DNA from: JABDMH01 sp965223025 | GTDB lineage: Bacteria > Bacteroidota > Bacteroidia > Chitinophagales > Saprospiraceae | DNA length: 64,000 bases | Assembly (NCBI GenBank): GCA_965223025.1 | Contig: CBDCVP010000022.1 | Span: 1-64,000, forward strand | Direction of reading: 5' to 3' | In this document: one piece after another, positions 44,058 through 53,439 of the stretch | Layout: every line of letters starts with the position of its first letter | How positions within the stretch are numbered: the stretch's first letter is position 1 | Program-made: the position numbers and the translations under genes | Notes under the pieces: generated by a model | The model's database searches: none | What the model was told of the DNA's origin: nothing | Seen by the model: the letters and a program-made list of their open reading frames with translations, nothing else

Positions 44058-45059
44058 ATGCATCTCGTACAACTGTCCCATCCTCAAGCAGGTCGAAAAG
44101 TGGCTTTAGTCGATGAGCCAAACATCACGATCCTGCACAAGTACCCATCTATTTATGAGATGGCTTTGGATGCCCTGGCACGTAAAGTCACACTCTCAGT
44201 ATTGATAGAAGACTGTTTATCCAATGTGACAATCCCTTATGACGGGATCTATCTCGGTAAGTCATCCTGGAACCTGCTACCGGCATTCGATCATCCCACC
44301 GATCCCATGCACTGCCTTGTTGCGGGGACCGGTTTAACCCATCGTTCTAGCGCAGCCAACCGCAATGCCATGCATGAAACTGCACCCAAGAATGAGACGG
44401 ATAGTATGCGGATGTACAAATGGGGAGAAGAAAGTGGTAAACCCCAAGATGGACAAATTGGTGTCCAACCGGAGTGGTTTTACAAGGGTACCGGATCGAT
44501 CTTAAGTGCGCACAATCAGCCTTTGGAGGTTCCTCCTTATGCGGATGATGGCGGCGAAGAACCTGAGGTTGCAGGGGCCTATGTCATCGACGATTGTGGC
44601 ATACCTTGGCGGGTTGGATATGCTGCGGGTAACGAGTTTTCGGATCATGTCATGGAAAAGAAGAACTATCTCTATCTGGCTCCTTCGAAACTTAGGCAAT
44701 GCGCCATCGGGCCTGAATTAGTCGTGGACGAATCTTTCGAAGACCTTGTAGGCACAATAAAGATTGAACGTGCCCATCAAACCATTTGGTCAGCTGATCT
44801 TGCATCAGGAGAAAAAGCCATGGTGCATAGCATCGCTAACATGGAGTACCACCATTTCAAATATGAGCAGCACAGAATACCCGGGCAAGCTCACGTACAC
44901 TTTTTTGGTGCCGATGACTTTAGTTTCGGGCACGAAATAACATTGCATGATGGAGACTGGATGGACATCCACTGGCAAGGTCTTGGCAGGCCTTTACGCA
45001 ATCCTCTGCGCATTTCTACCATAGGAGAAAAAATGATCAGCATACAACCATTGGGATAA
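44058..45059 (+). CDS. GguC/AraD1-type fumarylacetoacetase-fold protein
   Basis: 333 residues from the ATG at 44058 (MHLVQLSHPQAGRKVALVDE), the usual start for the family; an ATG 54 bases earlier adds residues without similarity. Conserved blocks: CLVAGTGLTHRSSA, TDSMRMYKWGEESGKP, IGVQPEWFYKGTGSIL, DDGGEEPEVAGAYVID, VGYAAGNEFSDHV, NYLYLAPSKLRQCAIGPEL, HHFKYEQHRIPGQAHVHFFG. GguC/AraD1 proteins are linked to dehydration of sugar acids such as 2-keto-3-deoxy-L-arabonate. It is cytoplasmic and the only plus-strand catabolic gene here, and may process sugar acids formed by the periplasmic dehydrogenases. Confidence 0.85.
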   Translation: MHLVQLSHPQAGRKVALVDEPNITILHKYPSIYEMALDALARKVTLSVLIEDCLSNVTIPYDGIYLGKSSWNLLPAFDHPTDPMHCLVAGTGLTHRSSAANRNAMHETAPKNETDSMRMYKWGEESGKPQDGQIGVQPEWFYKGTGSILSAHNQPLEVPPYADDGGEEPEVAGAYVIDDCGIPWRVGYAAGNEFSDHVMEKKNYLYLAPSKLRQCAIGPELVVDESFEDLVGTIKIERAHQTIWSADLASGEKAMVHSIANMEYHHFKYEQHRIPGQAHVHFFGADDFSFGHEITLHDGDWMDIHWQGLGRPLRNPLRISTIGEKMISIQPLG

Positions 45060-45111
45060 ATGTTGTGCTGTGTGACCTTCACACCAGACTGACTACATGT
45101 ACTGGTGCCAC

Positions 45112-46356
45112 TTAATTTTGTGGATCCCAAATCGTGGCATGGATATGATGAAGATGTTCCTTAGTGGAATAGTAAAAAATCGCCACCATTTTACCATCCG
45201 ACCGGCATAGTACGCGAGGATAACCCAGGTCATCTAACTCCATATCTTCGGACCAAAATTCATCAAAAAGGATGCTGGGCTCACTCCATGTTTTTCCCTC
45301 ATCATCACTGTAGGCCATTTGAATGGTTCCAAATTCTCGCTCACCAAAAACGGCACATAATCGATCATCTTTGGTGAGTGCCAAGGATGGTGGGTTTCCA
45401 TTGCCGGCACCGGCACTACCGACCTTGGATTGAAAGGTCCAAGTGATACCACCATCTATTGAGGCATAGGCATCTACCCAATTTTTCGTTGGCCCATTTT
45501 CAGGAACATACTTCCGTCGCATCACCGAAAGCAGTTTACCGTTCTGCAACTTAAAAGTCTGTGACATAACTGCTCGACATTGGGTAGCATATGGGTTTAG
45601 AGATTCGTCCTTGTAGAGATCTACTTTAATGCTTGCGCTTGCCTCCTCAGGCTTAAAAGGCTTAACAATCCATCCCATGAATTCAAACGATCTTCCACCA
45701 TCGGCAGTTTTCATGCAGAATAAGCGATCCGTTCCGAATTTTCCCTCCACCCGGGCAGACAAAAAAACCAGGCATTCGTGCTGCCCCATCACAACATAGT
45801 CAGTACGTGGTGTCATTTCCCCAAGTCCATACTTCTTCATTTCTGGATGATTGAGCAGATCTCCAAAAGAGTAGGGTCCATTCCAGTTTTCCCCTTTATC
45901 GTAGCTGTAAAAGAAATGCCCCCTGGGATCATTGGCACCATGATAGGCTGTGCCAACGATCCTCATGACAAAACCTTGAGACGTAAAATCTATCGGCTCC
46001 TCCAAAATCTCATATGGCGGTTGGTCACCAAAATCACCTACATAATTATCCGGGTCATACGCCCTCCATGATCTCCCACCATCTTCACTGCGGGCCAACC
46101 AACTGGCATAGGGAAGACTTATATTGTGCCCTTCCTGCAACTGGTACGCTGCCTCTGTAAAACCAACCAAGATTTCATCTCCCTCCAATATGAAAGCACC
46201 GTTATTTGCTGGCCACGCTGCATAACGCCCTTCCTTTCCATAGACCACAACTTGCTCTGCCCCTTTTACGTGCTCATAAGTCAACTTTGCCTTTTCTTCT
46301 GTACAGGACAGAAAAATTAGCACGGTAAAAAGAATCCACTTTATGATCACTTCCAT
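45112..46356 (-). CDS. Sialidase-like (Asp-box) lipoprotein
   Basis: 414 residues from the ATG at 46356 (MEVIIKWILFTVLIFLSC), a lipoprotein signal. Five Asp-box motifs (S/T-x-D-x-G-x-x-W/F) are visible: SEDGGRSW, SYDKGENW, TADGGRSF, SIDGGITW and SDDEGKTW, which define a six-bladed sialidase-type propeller. The FRIP arginine motif is not obvious at the N terminus, so catalytic sialidase activity is uncertain; a related exo-glycosidase or binding protein is possible. It is convergent with the GguC-like gene and 175 bases downstream of the sulfatase. Confidence 0.83.
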   Translation of the reverse strand: MEVIIKWILFTVLIFLSCTEEKAKLTYEHVKGAEQVVVYGKEGRYAAWPANNGAFILEGDEILVGFTEAAYQLQEGHNISLPYASWLARSEDGGRSWRAYDPDNYVGDFGDQPPYEILEEPIDFTSQGFVMRIVGTAYHGANDPRGHFFYSYDKGENWNGPYSFGDLLNHPEMKKYGLGEMTPRTDYVVMGQHECLVFLSARVEGKFGTDRLFCMKTADGGRSFEFMGWIVKPFKPEEASASIKVDLYKDESLNPYATQCRAVMSQTFKLQNGKLLSVMRRKYVPENGPTKNWVDAYASIDGGITWTFQSKVGSAGAGNGNPPSLALTKDDRLCAVFGEREFGTIQMAYSDDEGKTWSEPSILFDEFWSEDMELDDLGYPRVLCRSDGKMVAIFYYSTKEHLHHIHATIWDPQN

Positions 46357-46531
46357 CATAATCATCATCAACATTTTAATTCTAAAAAACCTACCACTAC
46401 CCTACTACACAAAGATAACATTCATCCAAATCGGGTGACATCGTCTCACATTTCAAAAAACCCTTTAGACGGATTCTACCTCAGATACCCCTGGCACCTT
46501 TTTCCCCTTTTCAGCCCTTGATACCTTGACT

Positions 46532-47917
46532 TCAAAAGTCTCGAAAGGGCCCCCGTGGTTCAGCCTTTGCCATCTCATCTCTCCAATCCGAAAAATGCCG
46601 TTGCACTCGACTAAGCACTGCTGGTTTTACCTTTGACAGGTTATTCTTTTCACCAATGTCCGTACTAAGATCGAAGAGCATATTACCCTCCTTGGTTTGA
46701 ATCCACTTCCACTGCTCTACCCGGGCAGCCTGCTCACCCCTAAACTCCCAAAACATGGTAGTCCTTCGATTCGTCCCACTCCCCATGCCTACGAGCATGT
46801 TCCACAAATCATGGCCATCGAACACTATGGACTCTGATGCTGTTGCCCCGGCCGCGGTCAATACGGTAGGCAATATGTCCAGTGAAGAGACCAGGGCATG
46901 GTTAACCTGCCCCGCATTAATCTTTCCGGGATACTTCATGATACAGGGCACACGCACTCCACCCTCAAACATCTGCGCCTTTCTGCCTCGCAAAGGATGA
47001 TTGTCGGCAGCACCACTGCCTCCATTGTCGGATAAGAAGATGACAAATGTGCGTTCCTCCAGCCCTAAATCCCTGACAAGGGCGAGTATATTTCCAATGG
47101 CTTGGTCCATGCAAGTCACCGCTGCTCGATATCCTCGTTCTCGCTTTTCCCTCTTGGTCCGACCCTCCGGATACTGCAAGATAAATGACTCGGGTGCCTG
47201 CACTGAGCCTCTGATCGTGGGATCCAAATTGGAGGCAGAATGCGGTGCATTAAAAGGAAGGTATAGAAAAAAAGGTTGATCTTTGTTCTGCTTCACAAAG
47301 GCCAAAGCTTCACGCTCAAATAGATCGGTGGTATAAGTGCCTTTGTCGGCTTGTGTGGGCGTATTATCGTCATACATCGAGGGTATACCATATCGTTCAT
47401 GGCTAAAATAATCGATGCCAGTATTTGCAAATCCATAAAATCGGTCAAAGCCTCGCTGCAACGGCAAAAATCGGTGTAGTTGCCCAAGATCCCACTTTCC
47501 AAAAATACCGTTGACATATCCCTGCTGCCTGAGAAAATCGGATATCAACACCTCTCGCTCATCCATTCCCAGGATATGCTCAGGCGACACGCTGTACTCG
47601 TAGTCAGGATATAAATGGCCATCATCAACCCGGTCATTTCTAAAAAGTTCATAAGTGCCATTTCGCTGAGGATACCGACCGGTCAAAAGTCCACTTCTGG
47701 ATGGTGTGCACGCTGAGCAAGTCACATAAAAGTCAGTAAAACGTACTCCCTCACTTGCCAGCTGATCCAGATTTGGTGTTTTGATTGATTCACTGCCGTA
47801 GCAACCCAGATCGCGATATCCTTGGTCGTCAGAAACGATTAAAATAATATTGGGCTTCTGTCCATGTACTAGTGAAGCAAGCATGATGGCAACACCCACA
47901 ATGGATAATCTTATCAT
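46532..47917 (-). CDS. Type I sulfatase, formylglycine-type
   Basis: 461 residues with a Sec signal (AIMLASLVHGQ). IVSDDQGY supplies the metal aspartates (Asp30, Asp31). The modification site CTPSR starts at Cys70, followed by SGLLTGRYP; the cysteine would be converted to formylglycine. FGKWDLG, LPFNAPHS and FLSDNGG follow in the expected order. It should remove sulfate from a glycan in the periplasm. Originally it probably followed the SusC-SusD operon at 51967-56547; the two introns now lie between. Confidence 0.93.
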   Translation of the reverse strand: MIRLSIVGVAIMLASLVHGQKPNIILIVSDDQGYRDLGCYGSESIKTPNLDQLASEGVRFTDFYVTCSACTPSRSGLLTGRYPQRNGTYELFRNDRVDDGHLYPDYEYSVSPEHILGMDEREVLISDFLRQQGYVNGIFGKWDLGQLHRFLPLQRGFDRFYGFANTGIDYFSHERYGIPSMYDDNTPTQADKGTYTTDLFEREALAFVKQNKDQPFFLYLPFNAPHSASNLDPTIRGSVQAPESFILQYPEGRTKREKRERGYRAAVTCMDQAIGNILALVRDLGLEERTFVIFLSDNGGSGAADNHPLRGRKAQMFEGGVRVPCIMKYPGKINAGQVNHALVSSLDILPTVLTAAGATASESIVFDGHDLWNMLVGMGSGTNRRTTMFWEFRGEQAARVEQWKWIQTKEGNMLFDLSTDIGEKNNLSKVKPAVLSRVQRHFSDWRDEMAKAEPRGPFRDF

Positions 47918-48039
47918 GATCTTTGGATCAGTTGTAAATATTGTCGATAATGTCGCAAATCGCTATCGAGTAGAGAGAAGTAAGATAAACTTTTAGACCT
48001 GCAAACTGCAAAGGAGTTTATCCTACTTCGCCCTCTCAC

Positions 48040-48073
48040 ACCACCGGACATACGGTTCACGTATCACGGCGGT
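48040..48073 (-). ncRNA. Group II intron domain V (copy A)
   Basis: 34 bases that on the minus strand fold as ACCGCCG ... CGGTGGT with an upper stem ATACG/CGTAT, the size and shape of catalytic domain V, with CGC in the triad position. The reverse transcriptase stop codon (48057-48059) lies inside it. A long stem with GATAAACT/AGTTTATC just downstream would be domain VI. Confidence 0.75.
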
Positions 48074-49403
48074 TCTTAGAGTAATTTGGTAATGGATGGA
48101 ACCGACTGTGCAGCAGTTGCAATGATGCGAGTCCAACCGTATCAAAGTAATGTTTCGGATATGCAGCATTCATATGGCTTGCACCCGAATTCCACCAGGC
48201 TCCGCGCTGATTGAACGATGACATCACCGCTCTTTCCTCGCTAAGTCCTCGGGATATCAGTGCACTCCTTCTCGTCCAATTCCGCTTCATCTGGTGCCAT
48301 TTAATCTTCCTCAAGTGGCGCCGTATCCAGCTATCCAGTTCCTTCGTGAATCCTCTCACTTCACTGAGCGAAAAGTAACTCATCCACCCAGTCAATAGTG
48401 GGTTGAGGTTCTCTTTCACGAAGCTCTCAAGGTTCCTGCCTCTCCCCATTCTCATCCGTACCTTAACCTTGTTCTTGAATCGCTTGATACTCGATTTGGC
48501 AACCTTAAACTTTACTGGATTGTTGCTTGTAAAGCTATAACCCAAAAGCTTACGATTCCATGGCCGATCCAGGGTGCTCTTCTCTTCATTGACTATTAGC
48601 TTTAACTTCTGCTCAATGAAGCCCTTCAGGCTTTCCATTACTCGTTCTCCTGAGCGTTTGGTCTTCACGTATATCTGAAAATCATCCGCATAGCGTACAA
48701 AGTAATGCCCCCGCTTCTCCAACTCTTTATCTAACTCGTCCAACACAATGTTTGATAACAATGGTGATAGCGGGCTGCCTTGTGGGGTCCCTTTCTTCCG
48801 AATTTGTTCCATGCCGTTCACCATCATCCCACTTCGTAGGTAGCGTTCTATCAGATGGATTACGCGTCGATCCCCTATCCGATTGCTCAGCTTACTTAAC
48901 AGACGTTGATGGTTTACTTCATCGAAAAACTTCGCAAGGTCCATATCTACAACCCATCTTCGTCCTGTGTTAATATGATCCCGGGCTGTACGTAGTGCCT
49001 GATGGGCACTCCGCCCTACTCGAAAACCATAACTCCATTCCGAAAATTCTGCGTCGTAATATGGACTCAGTACTTGGTGTATCCCTTGTTGTATCATCCG
49101 GTCTACCACTGTCGGTATGCCTAGCATCCGAACTCCACCTCCCGGCTTTGGTATCTCTACCATCCGCACCCGTTGGGGGTAGTAGCTGTCTGTCAACAAG
49201 GACGCTTTGATCCCTGACCAATGCTTATCTAGATGCGGCTTTAGTTCCTCCACAGTCATGCCATCTATGCCACCACTGCCTCGGTTATTGTACACTCGCA
49301 TATAAGCTTCGATCATGTTCCCACGACTGACTATTTGCTCCATTAGCTCAGTCGGTAGCTCGCTCTTGGCTTTATTATTCCCCGGTCCGTTTGTCGCTCT
49401 CAT
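48057..49403 (-). CDS. ltrA: Group II intron reverse transcriptase/maturase (copy A)
   Basis: 448 residues. Reverse transcriptase blocks are clear: DMDLAKFFDEVNH (about 153-165), TPQGSPLSPLLSN (206-218) and YADD (238-241), followed by a maturase X domain (about 300-385, KLLGYSFT onward). There is no HNH endonuclease domain, as in bacterial class C introns that enter DNA at terminators. It promotes splicing of the intron RNA and its reverse integration. Its last codons run into domain V. Identical protein to 50029-51375. Confidence 0.93.
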   Translation of the reverse strand: MRATNGPGNNKAKSELPTELMEQIVSRGNMIEAYMRVYNNRGSGGIDGMTVEELKPHLDKHWSGIKASLLTDSYYPQRVRMVEIPKPGGGVRMLGIPTVVDRMIQQGIHQVLSPYYDAEFSEWSYGFRVGRSAHQALRTARDHINTGRRWVVDMDLAKFFDEVNHQRLLSKLSNRIGDRRVIHLIERYLRSGMMVNGMEQIRKKGTPQGSPLSPLLSNIVLDELDKELEKRGHYFVRYADDFQIYVKTKRSGERVMESLKGFIEQKLKLIVNEEKSTLDRPWNRKLLGYSFTSNNPVKFKVAKSSIKRFKNKVKVRMRMGRGRNLESFVKENLNPLLTGWMSYFSLSEVRGFTKELDSWIRRHLRKIKWHQMKRNWTRRSALISRGLSEERAVMSSFNQRGAWWNSGASHMNAAYPKHYFDTVGLASLQLLHSRFHPLPNYSKNRRDT

Positions 49404-50011
49404 CGGTTATCTCTTGCTTTCCGAGCCGTACCTCCCCAATGAGACCATTTCATCCCAGAAATGGCTCCTGCTACTCCTAATCGTAACCTTAATAATAATT
49501 CCATAAGCGTCTTAACTCTAAGTTCGGCCCTTCGCACTGACAGCCTCTATGCTACTATGGCCTCGGCTGACTTCTGCTGACTCAACTTTGTGTCTCCACT
49601 CAGCTTGTGGTATAAGTCCGTATCCTTCTCGGATAAGCTTCCTAAAGATCCACTTGCCAACAGATCTCCCCGGGTAATGCGCAAATACCTTCACATTTAT
49701 GCCTGCCACATATACATCATCACCTCCTGTGCAAGTATTGGACTTTAAAGATATAGGCCTCCTCATCCGGTGACAATGCCTAACTATGTGATTCCTGTTC
49801 GTCAGGCCAATGCTTTGCCTTCGGCTTCCTCCAACCATATCCTCGCAGATATAATCTTGCCGTTCAGCTAATGCTTCCCCTTGCCGGGTGCATAGAGGAC
49901 TTTCACCTCCAAGTATTTGCGCCCTGCCGGGCGCACATCGAGTAGAGAGAAGTAAGATAAACTTTTAGACCTGCAAACTGCAAAGGAGTTTATCCTACTT
50001 CGCCCTCTCAC

Positions 50012-50045
50012 ACCACCGGACATACGGTTCACGTATCACGGCGGT
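50012..50045 (-). ncRNA. Group II intron domain V (copy B)
   Basis: Same 34-base hairpin as at 48040-48073, shifted by 1972, again overlapping the reverse transcriptase stop codon. Confidence 0.75.
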
Positions 50046-51375
50046 TCTTAGAGTAATTTGGTAATGGATGGAACCGACTGTGCAGCAGTTGCAATGATGC
50101 GAGTCCAACCGTATCAAAGTAATGTTTCGGATATGCAGCATTCATATGGCTTGCACCCGAATTCCACCAGGCTCCGCGCTGATTGAACGATGACATCACC
50201 GCTCTTTCCTCGCTAAGTCCTCGGGATATCAGTGCACTCCTTCTCGTCCAATTCCGCTTCATCTGGTGCCATTTAATCTTCCTCAAGTGGCGCCGTATCC
50301 AGCTATCCAGTTCCTTCGTGAATCCTCTCACTTCACTGAGCGAAAAGTAACTCATCCACCCAGTCAATAGTGGGTTGAGGTTCTCTTTCACGAAGCTCTC
50401 AAGGTTCCTGCCTCTCCCCATTCTCATCCGTACCTTAACCTTGTTCTTGAATCGCTTGATACTCGATTTGGCAACCTTAAACTTTACTGGATTGTTGCTT
50501 GTAAAGCTATAACCCAAAAGCTTACGATTCCATGGCCGATCCAGGGTGCTCTTCTCTTCATTGACTATTAGCTTTAACTTCTGCTCAATGAAGCCCTTCA
50601 GGCTTTCCATTACTCGTTCTCCTGAGCGTTTGGTCTTCACGTATATCTGAAAATCATCCGCATAGCGTACAAAGTAATGCCCCCGCTTCTCCAACTCTTT
50701 ATCTAACTCGTCCAACACAATGTTTGATAACAATGGTGATAGCGGGCTGCCTTGTGGGGTCCCTTTCTTCCGAATTTGTTCCATGCCGTTCACCATCATC
50801 CCACTTCGTAGGTAGCGTTCTATCAGATGGATTACGCGTCGATCCCCTATCCGATTGCTCAGCTTACTTAACAGACGTTGATGGTTTACTTCATCGAAAA
50901 ACTTCGCAAGGTCCATATCTACAACCCATCTTCGTCCTGTGTTAATATGATCCCGGGCTGTACGTAGTGCCTGATGGGCACTCCGCCCTACTCGAAAACC
51001 ATAACTCCATTCCGAAAATTCTGCGTCGTAATATGGACTCAGTACTTGGTGTATCCCTTGTTGTATCATCCGGTCTACCACTGTCGGTATGCCTAGCATC
51101 CGAACTCCACCTCCCGGCTTTGGTATCTCTACCATCCGCACCCGTTGGGGGTAGTAGCTGTCTGTCAACAAGGACGCTTTGATCCCTGACCAATGCTTAT
51201 CTAGATGCGGCTTTAGTTCCTCCACAGTCATGCCATCTATGCCACCACTGCCTCGGTTATTGTACACTCGCATATAAGCTTCGATCATGTTCCCACGACT
51301 GACTATTTGCTCCATTAGCTCAGTCGGTAGCTCGCTCTTGGCTTTATTATTCCCCGGTCCGTTTGTCGCTCTCAT
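50029..51375 (-). CDS. ltrA: Group II intron reverse transcriptase/maturase (copy B)
   Basis: Identical to the 448-residue product of 48057-49403, with YADD at 238-241, TPQGSPLSP and the maturase domain, and no endonuclease domain. The start is 533 bases from the intron 5' end, so domains I-IV lie upstream as usual. Two intact copies mean that either could serve in trans for both RNAs. Confidence 0.93.
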   Translation of the reverse strand: MRATNGPGNNKAKSELPTELMEQIVSRGNMIEAYMRVYNNRGSGGIDGMTVEELKPHLDKHWSGIKASLLTDSYYPQRVRMVEIPKPGGGVRMLGIPTVVDRMIQQGIHQVLSPYYDAEFSEWSYGFRVGRSAHQALRTARDHINTGRRWVVDMDLAKFFDEVNHQRLLSKLSNRIGDRRVIHLIERYLRSGMMVNGMEQIRKKGTPQGSPLSPLLSNIVLDELDKELEKRGHYFVRYADDFQIYVKTKRSGERVMESLKGFIEQKLKLIVNEEKSTLDRPWNRKLLGYSFTSNNPVKFKVAKSSIKRFKNKVKVRMRMGRGRNLESFVKENLNPLLTGWMSYFSLSEVRGFTKELDSWIRRHLRKIKWHQMKRNWTRRSALISRGLSEERAVMSSFNQRGAWWNSGASHMNAAYPKHYFDTVGLASLQLLHSRFHPLPNYSKNRRDT

Positions 51376-51909
51376 CGGTTATCTCTTGCTTTCCGAGCCG
51401 TACCTCCCCAATGAGACCATTTCATCCCAGAAATGGCTCCTGCTACTCCTAATCGTAACCTTAATAATAATTCCATAAGCGTCTTAACTCTAAGTTCGGC
51501 CCTTCGCACTGACAGCCTCTATGCTACTATGGCCTCGGCTGACTTCTGCTGACTCAACTTTGTGTCTCCACTCAGCTTGTGGTATAAGTCCGTATCCTTC
51601 TCGGATAAGCTTCCTAAAGATCCACTTGCCAACAGATCTCCCCGGGTAATGCGCAAATACCTTCACATTTATGCCTGCCACATATACATCATCACCTCCT
51701 GTGCAAGTATTGGACTTTAAAGATATAGGCCTCCTCATCCGGTGACAATGCCTAACTATGTGATTCCTGTTCGTCAGGCCAATGCTTTGCCTTCGGCTTC
51801 CTCCAACCATATCCTCGCAGATATAATCTTGCCGTTCAGCTAATGCTTCCCCTTGCCGGGTGCATAGAGGACTTTCACCTCCAAGTATTTGCGCCCTGCC
51901 GGGCGCACC

Positions 51910-51940
51910 TATATAAAAGGGCCAGCTATACACTGGCCCT
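51910..51940 (-). terminator. Terminator of the first SusC-SusD operon and intron target
   Basis: On the minus strand AGGGCCAG pairs with CTGGCCCT around a 7-base loop (stem 51918-51925 with 51933-51940), followed by TTTTATATA. It lies 26 bases past the SusD stop, and intron copy B begins directly after its T-rich tail. Confidence 0.9.
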
Positions 51941-51966
51941 TCTGCACTTGCGTTGTGCTTTATTGT

Positions 51967-53421
51967 TTAATAGCCCGGATTCTGCCACAAGATGTCGTTA
52001 TCGCTGATCTTGTCCAATTCCTGTGTTGGGATTGGCATAAGTCGACGTGTCTCACTATATGGAAATTCATCTGAAGCAAATTCGCTCAAAATCTCCATGT
52101 CCTTTCCCGTACGAATCAAGTCGAACCACCGTAGTCCTTCATAAGCAAATTCAAGACGGCGTTGGTGCAATAATTCATCGAAGAAGGCGTCCTGAGAATT
52201 CAGCACAGTGAAATCCATCGCATCTAGTCCTGCTCGGGTTCGCACCATATTTAAAATATCCAGAGCCTCATTATTGGGATAACTCTCCTGATTGAGGATT
52301 TCTGCATACATCATCAGTACATCTGTATAGCGCATCACCGTCCAATTGAGCTCCCATTGTTGGAAGGCAGGGGCCTCATTCTGTATGAAGAATTTTGTCA
52401 ACCAGATGACGCCATCTCTAAAAGTACCATCATCGATGCTTATGAATCCATTCTGCAATGTCAAGTCCCTTCTAAGGTCATTCTCACTATAAGCATTCCA
52501 CAAGTCTTCAGAGGAAAATAAATCGCGATCTGAACCACCAAATGGCAGATTGACTGGTGATGGATTACGTGGCCCCCAGCGATTTGGCAATGGATTACCC
52601 TCGCCAGTCACACTGGACACAAATTGAATCTGAAAAATGGCATGAGGCCCATTATCATTGGCATCTTTCCACAAGTCACTCCAATCATCGAAAGTCTGGT
52701 ATTCACCACTGTTGATGATGCTTTCTAGGTGTTGCTTGGCCTTACCGAAATCTCCTAAAGTCATGTAGACTCGGGCTGCCAGTCCATTGGCTGCAAATTT
52801 GGTAGGTACACCTGTCTTATCCTTGGCAGGCAGCGCACTGTTCGACGACAGGGCTTCAAACTCTGACTTAATAAAGTCATAAATCTGATTGGAGGGTGTA
52901 CGCGGTATGGTGAAGCTTTCTTCCAGGCCGACCGATTCCGTAATAAAGGGTACATCTCCAAAAAGACGTACCATGTCAAAATAAGCCATAGCACGCAGGA
53001 AGCGGGCTTGATCGACGAGGCTTTGCTTCTTGGTCTGGTCAGCAAATTCTACTTCCTCAGCACGCTCTACCACAATATTTGCTCGAGAAATCACATTGTA
53101 ACCGCGCTCCCAGGCTTGTCTTACATTCGGACTAGCTGGTGTCTCATTAAAACGCGATATGTTGCCTTCAAGATCATCTAGCTTTAGTCCCACCTGTGGC
53201 GTATTATCCGAACGTGGAATGGTCACATAACTTACGTCTGCTGGGAAAAAGTCCTGAGCTCTGTCGTACACTGCCGTGAGTGCCTCTTCAATGTGCTTTT
53301 CTGTCTGGTAGAAGTTTCCACTGGTCAACGATGAAATTGGTGCCAGATCCAACTCCTTTTCGCAGCTGAAGAGCACCAAGCATGCCAGGCAAAATGCTCC
53401 GCTATATATTTTATATTTCAT
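51967..53421 (-). CDS. susD: SusD/RagB family outer-membrane lipoprotein (pair 1)
   Basis: 484 residues. The signal peptide ends in a lipobox (LVLFSC, then EKELDLAP). SusD N-terminal features: LTSGNFYQTEKHIEEALTAVYD, and the TPR-like helices with AERAEEVEFADQ..SLVDQARFLRAMAYFDMVRLFGDVPFI. The C terminus has RRLEFAYEGLRWFDLIRTGK and ends in a typical P-G-Y. It caps the SusC channel and binds an oligosaccharide at the cell surface. It follows SusC by 18 bases. Confidence 0.93.
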   Translation of the reverse strand: MKYKIYSGAFCLACLVLFSCEKELDLAPISSLTSGNFYQTEKHIEEALTAVYDRAQDFFPADVSYVTIPRSDNTPQVGLKLDDLEGNISRFNETPASPNVRQAWERGYNVISRANIVVERAEEVEFADQTKKQSLVDQARFLRAMAYFDMVRLFGDVPFITESVGLEESFTIPRTPSNQIYDFIKSEFEALSSNSALPAKDKTGVPTKFAANGLAARVYMTLGDFGKAKQHLESIINSGEYQTFDDWSDLWKDANDNGPHAIFQIQFVSSVTGEGNPLPNRWGPRNPSPVNLPFGGSDRDLFSSEDLWNAYSENDLRRDLTLQNGFISIDDGTFRDGVIWLTKFFIQNEAPAFQQWELNWTVMRYTDVLMMYAEILNQESYPNNEALDILNMVRTRAGLDAMDFTVLNSQDAFFDELLHQRRLEFAYEGLRWFDLIRTGKDMEILSEFASDEFPYSETRRLMPIPTQELDKISDNDILWQNPGY

Positions 53422-53439
53422 GATTTCTTGCTATTTAGA

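Larger units (their letters stand above)
47965..49936 (-). mobile_element. Group II intron, copy A (downstream copy)
   Basis: 1972 bp, identical to the next copy wherever compared. Read on the minus strand it begins GTGCGCCCGGCAGG, the standard group II 5' end, with GGTGAAAGTCC shortly after, and ends CTACTCGAT. It contains the reverse transcriptase gene and domain V. Its 5' end joins directly to the 3' end of copy B without spacer, and its 3' end lies 47 bases before the sulfatase start. Confidence 0.9.
49937..51908 (-). mobile_element. Group II intron, copy B (terminator-proximal copy)
   Basis: 1972 bp, head-to-tail with copy A. Its 5' end (GTGCGCCC on the minus strand, at 51908) follows the SusD terminator by 9 bases, which is the target preference of class IIC introns. 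The junction with copy A at 49936/49937 has intron end joined directly to intron start, as expected if a second intron entered the same site. Confidence 0.9.

Noticed and set aside
49518..49838. Minus-strand 106-codon frame in the intron 5' part (and 51490-51933)
   Set aside because: Lies in the intron RNA domains I-III; the frame is a by-product of structured RNA sequence.
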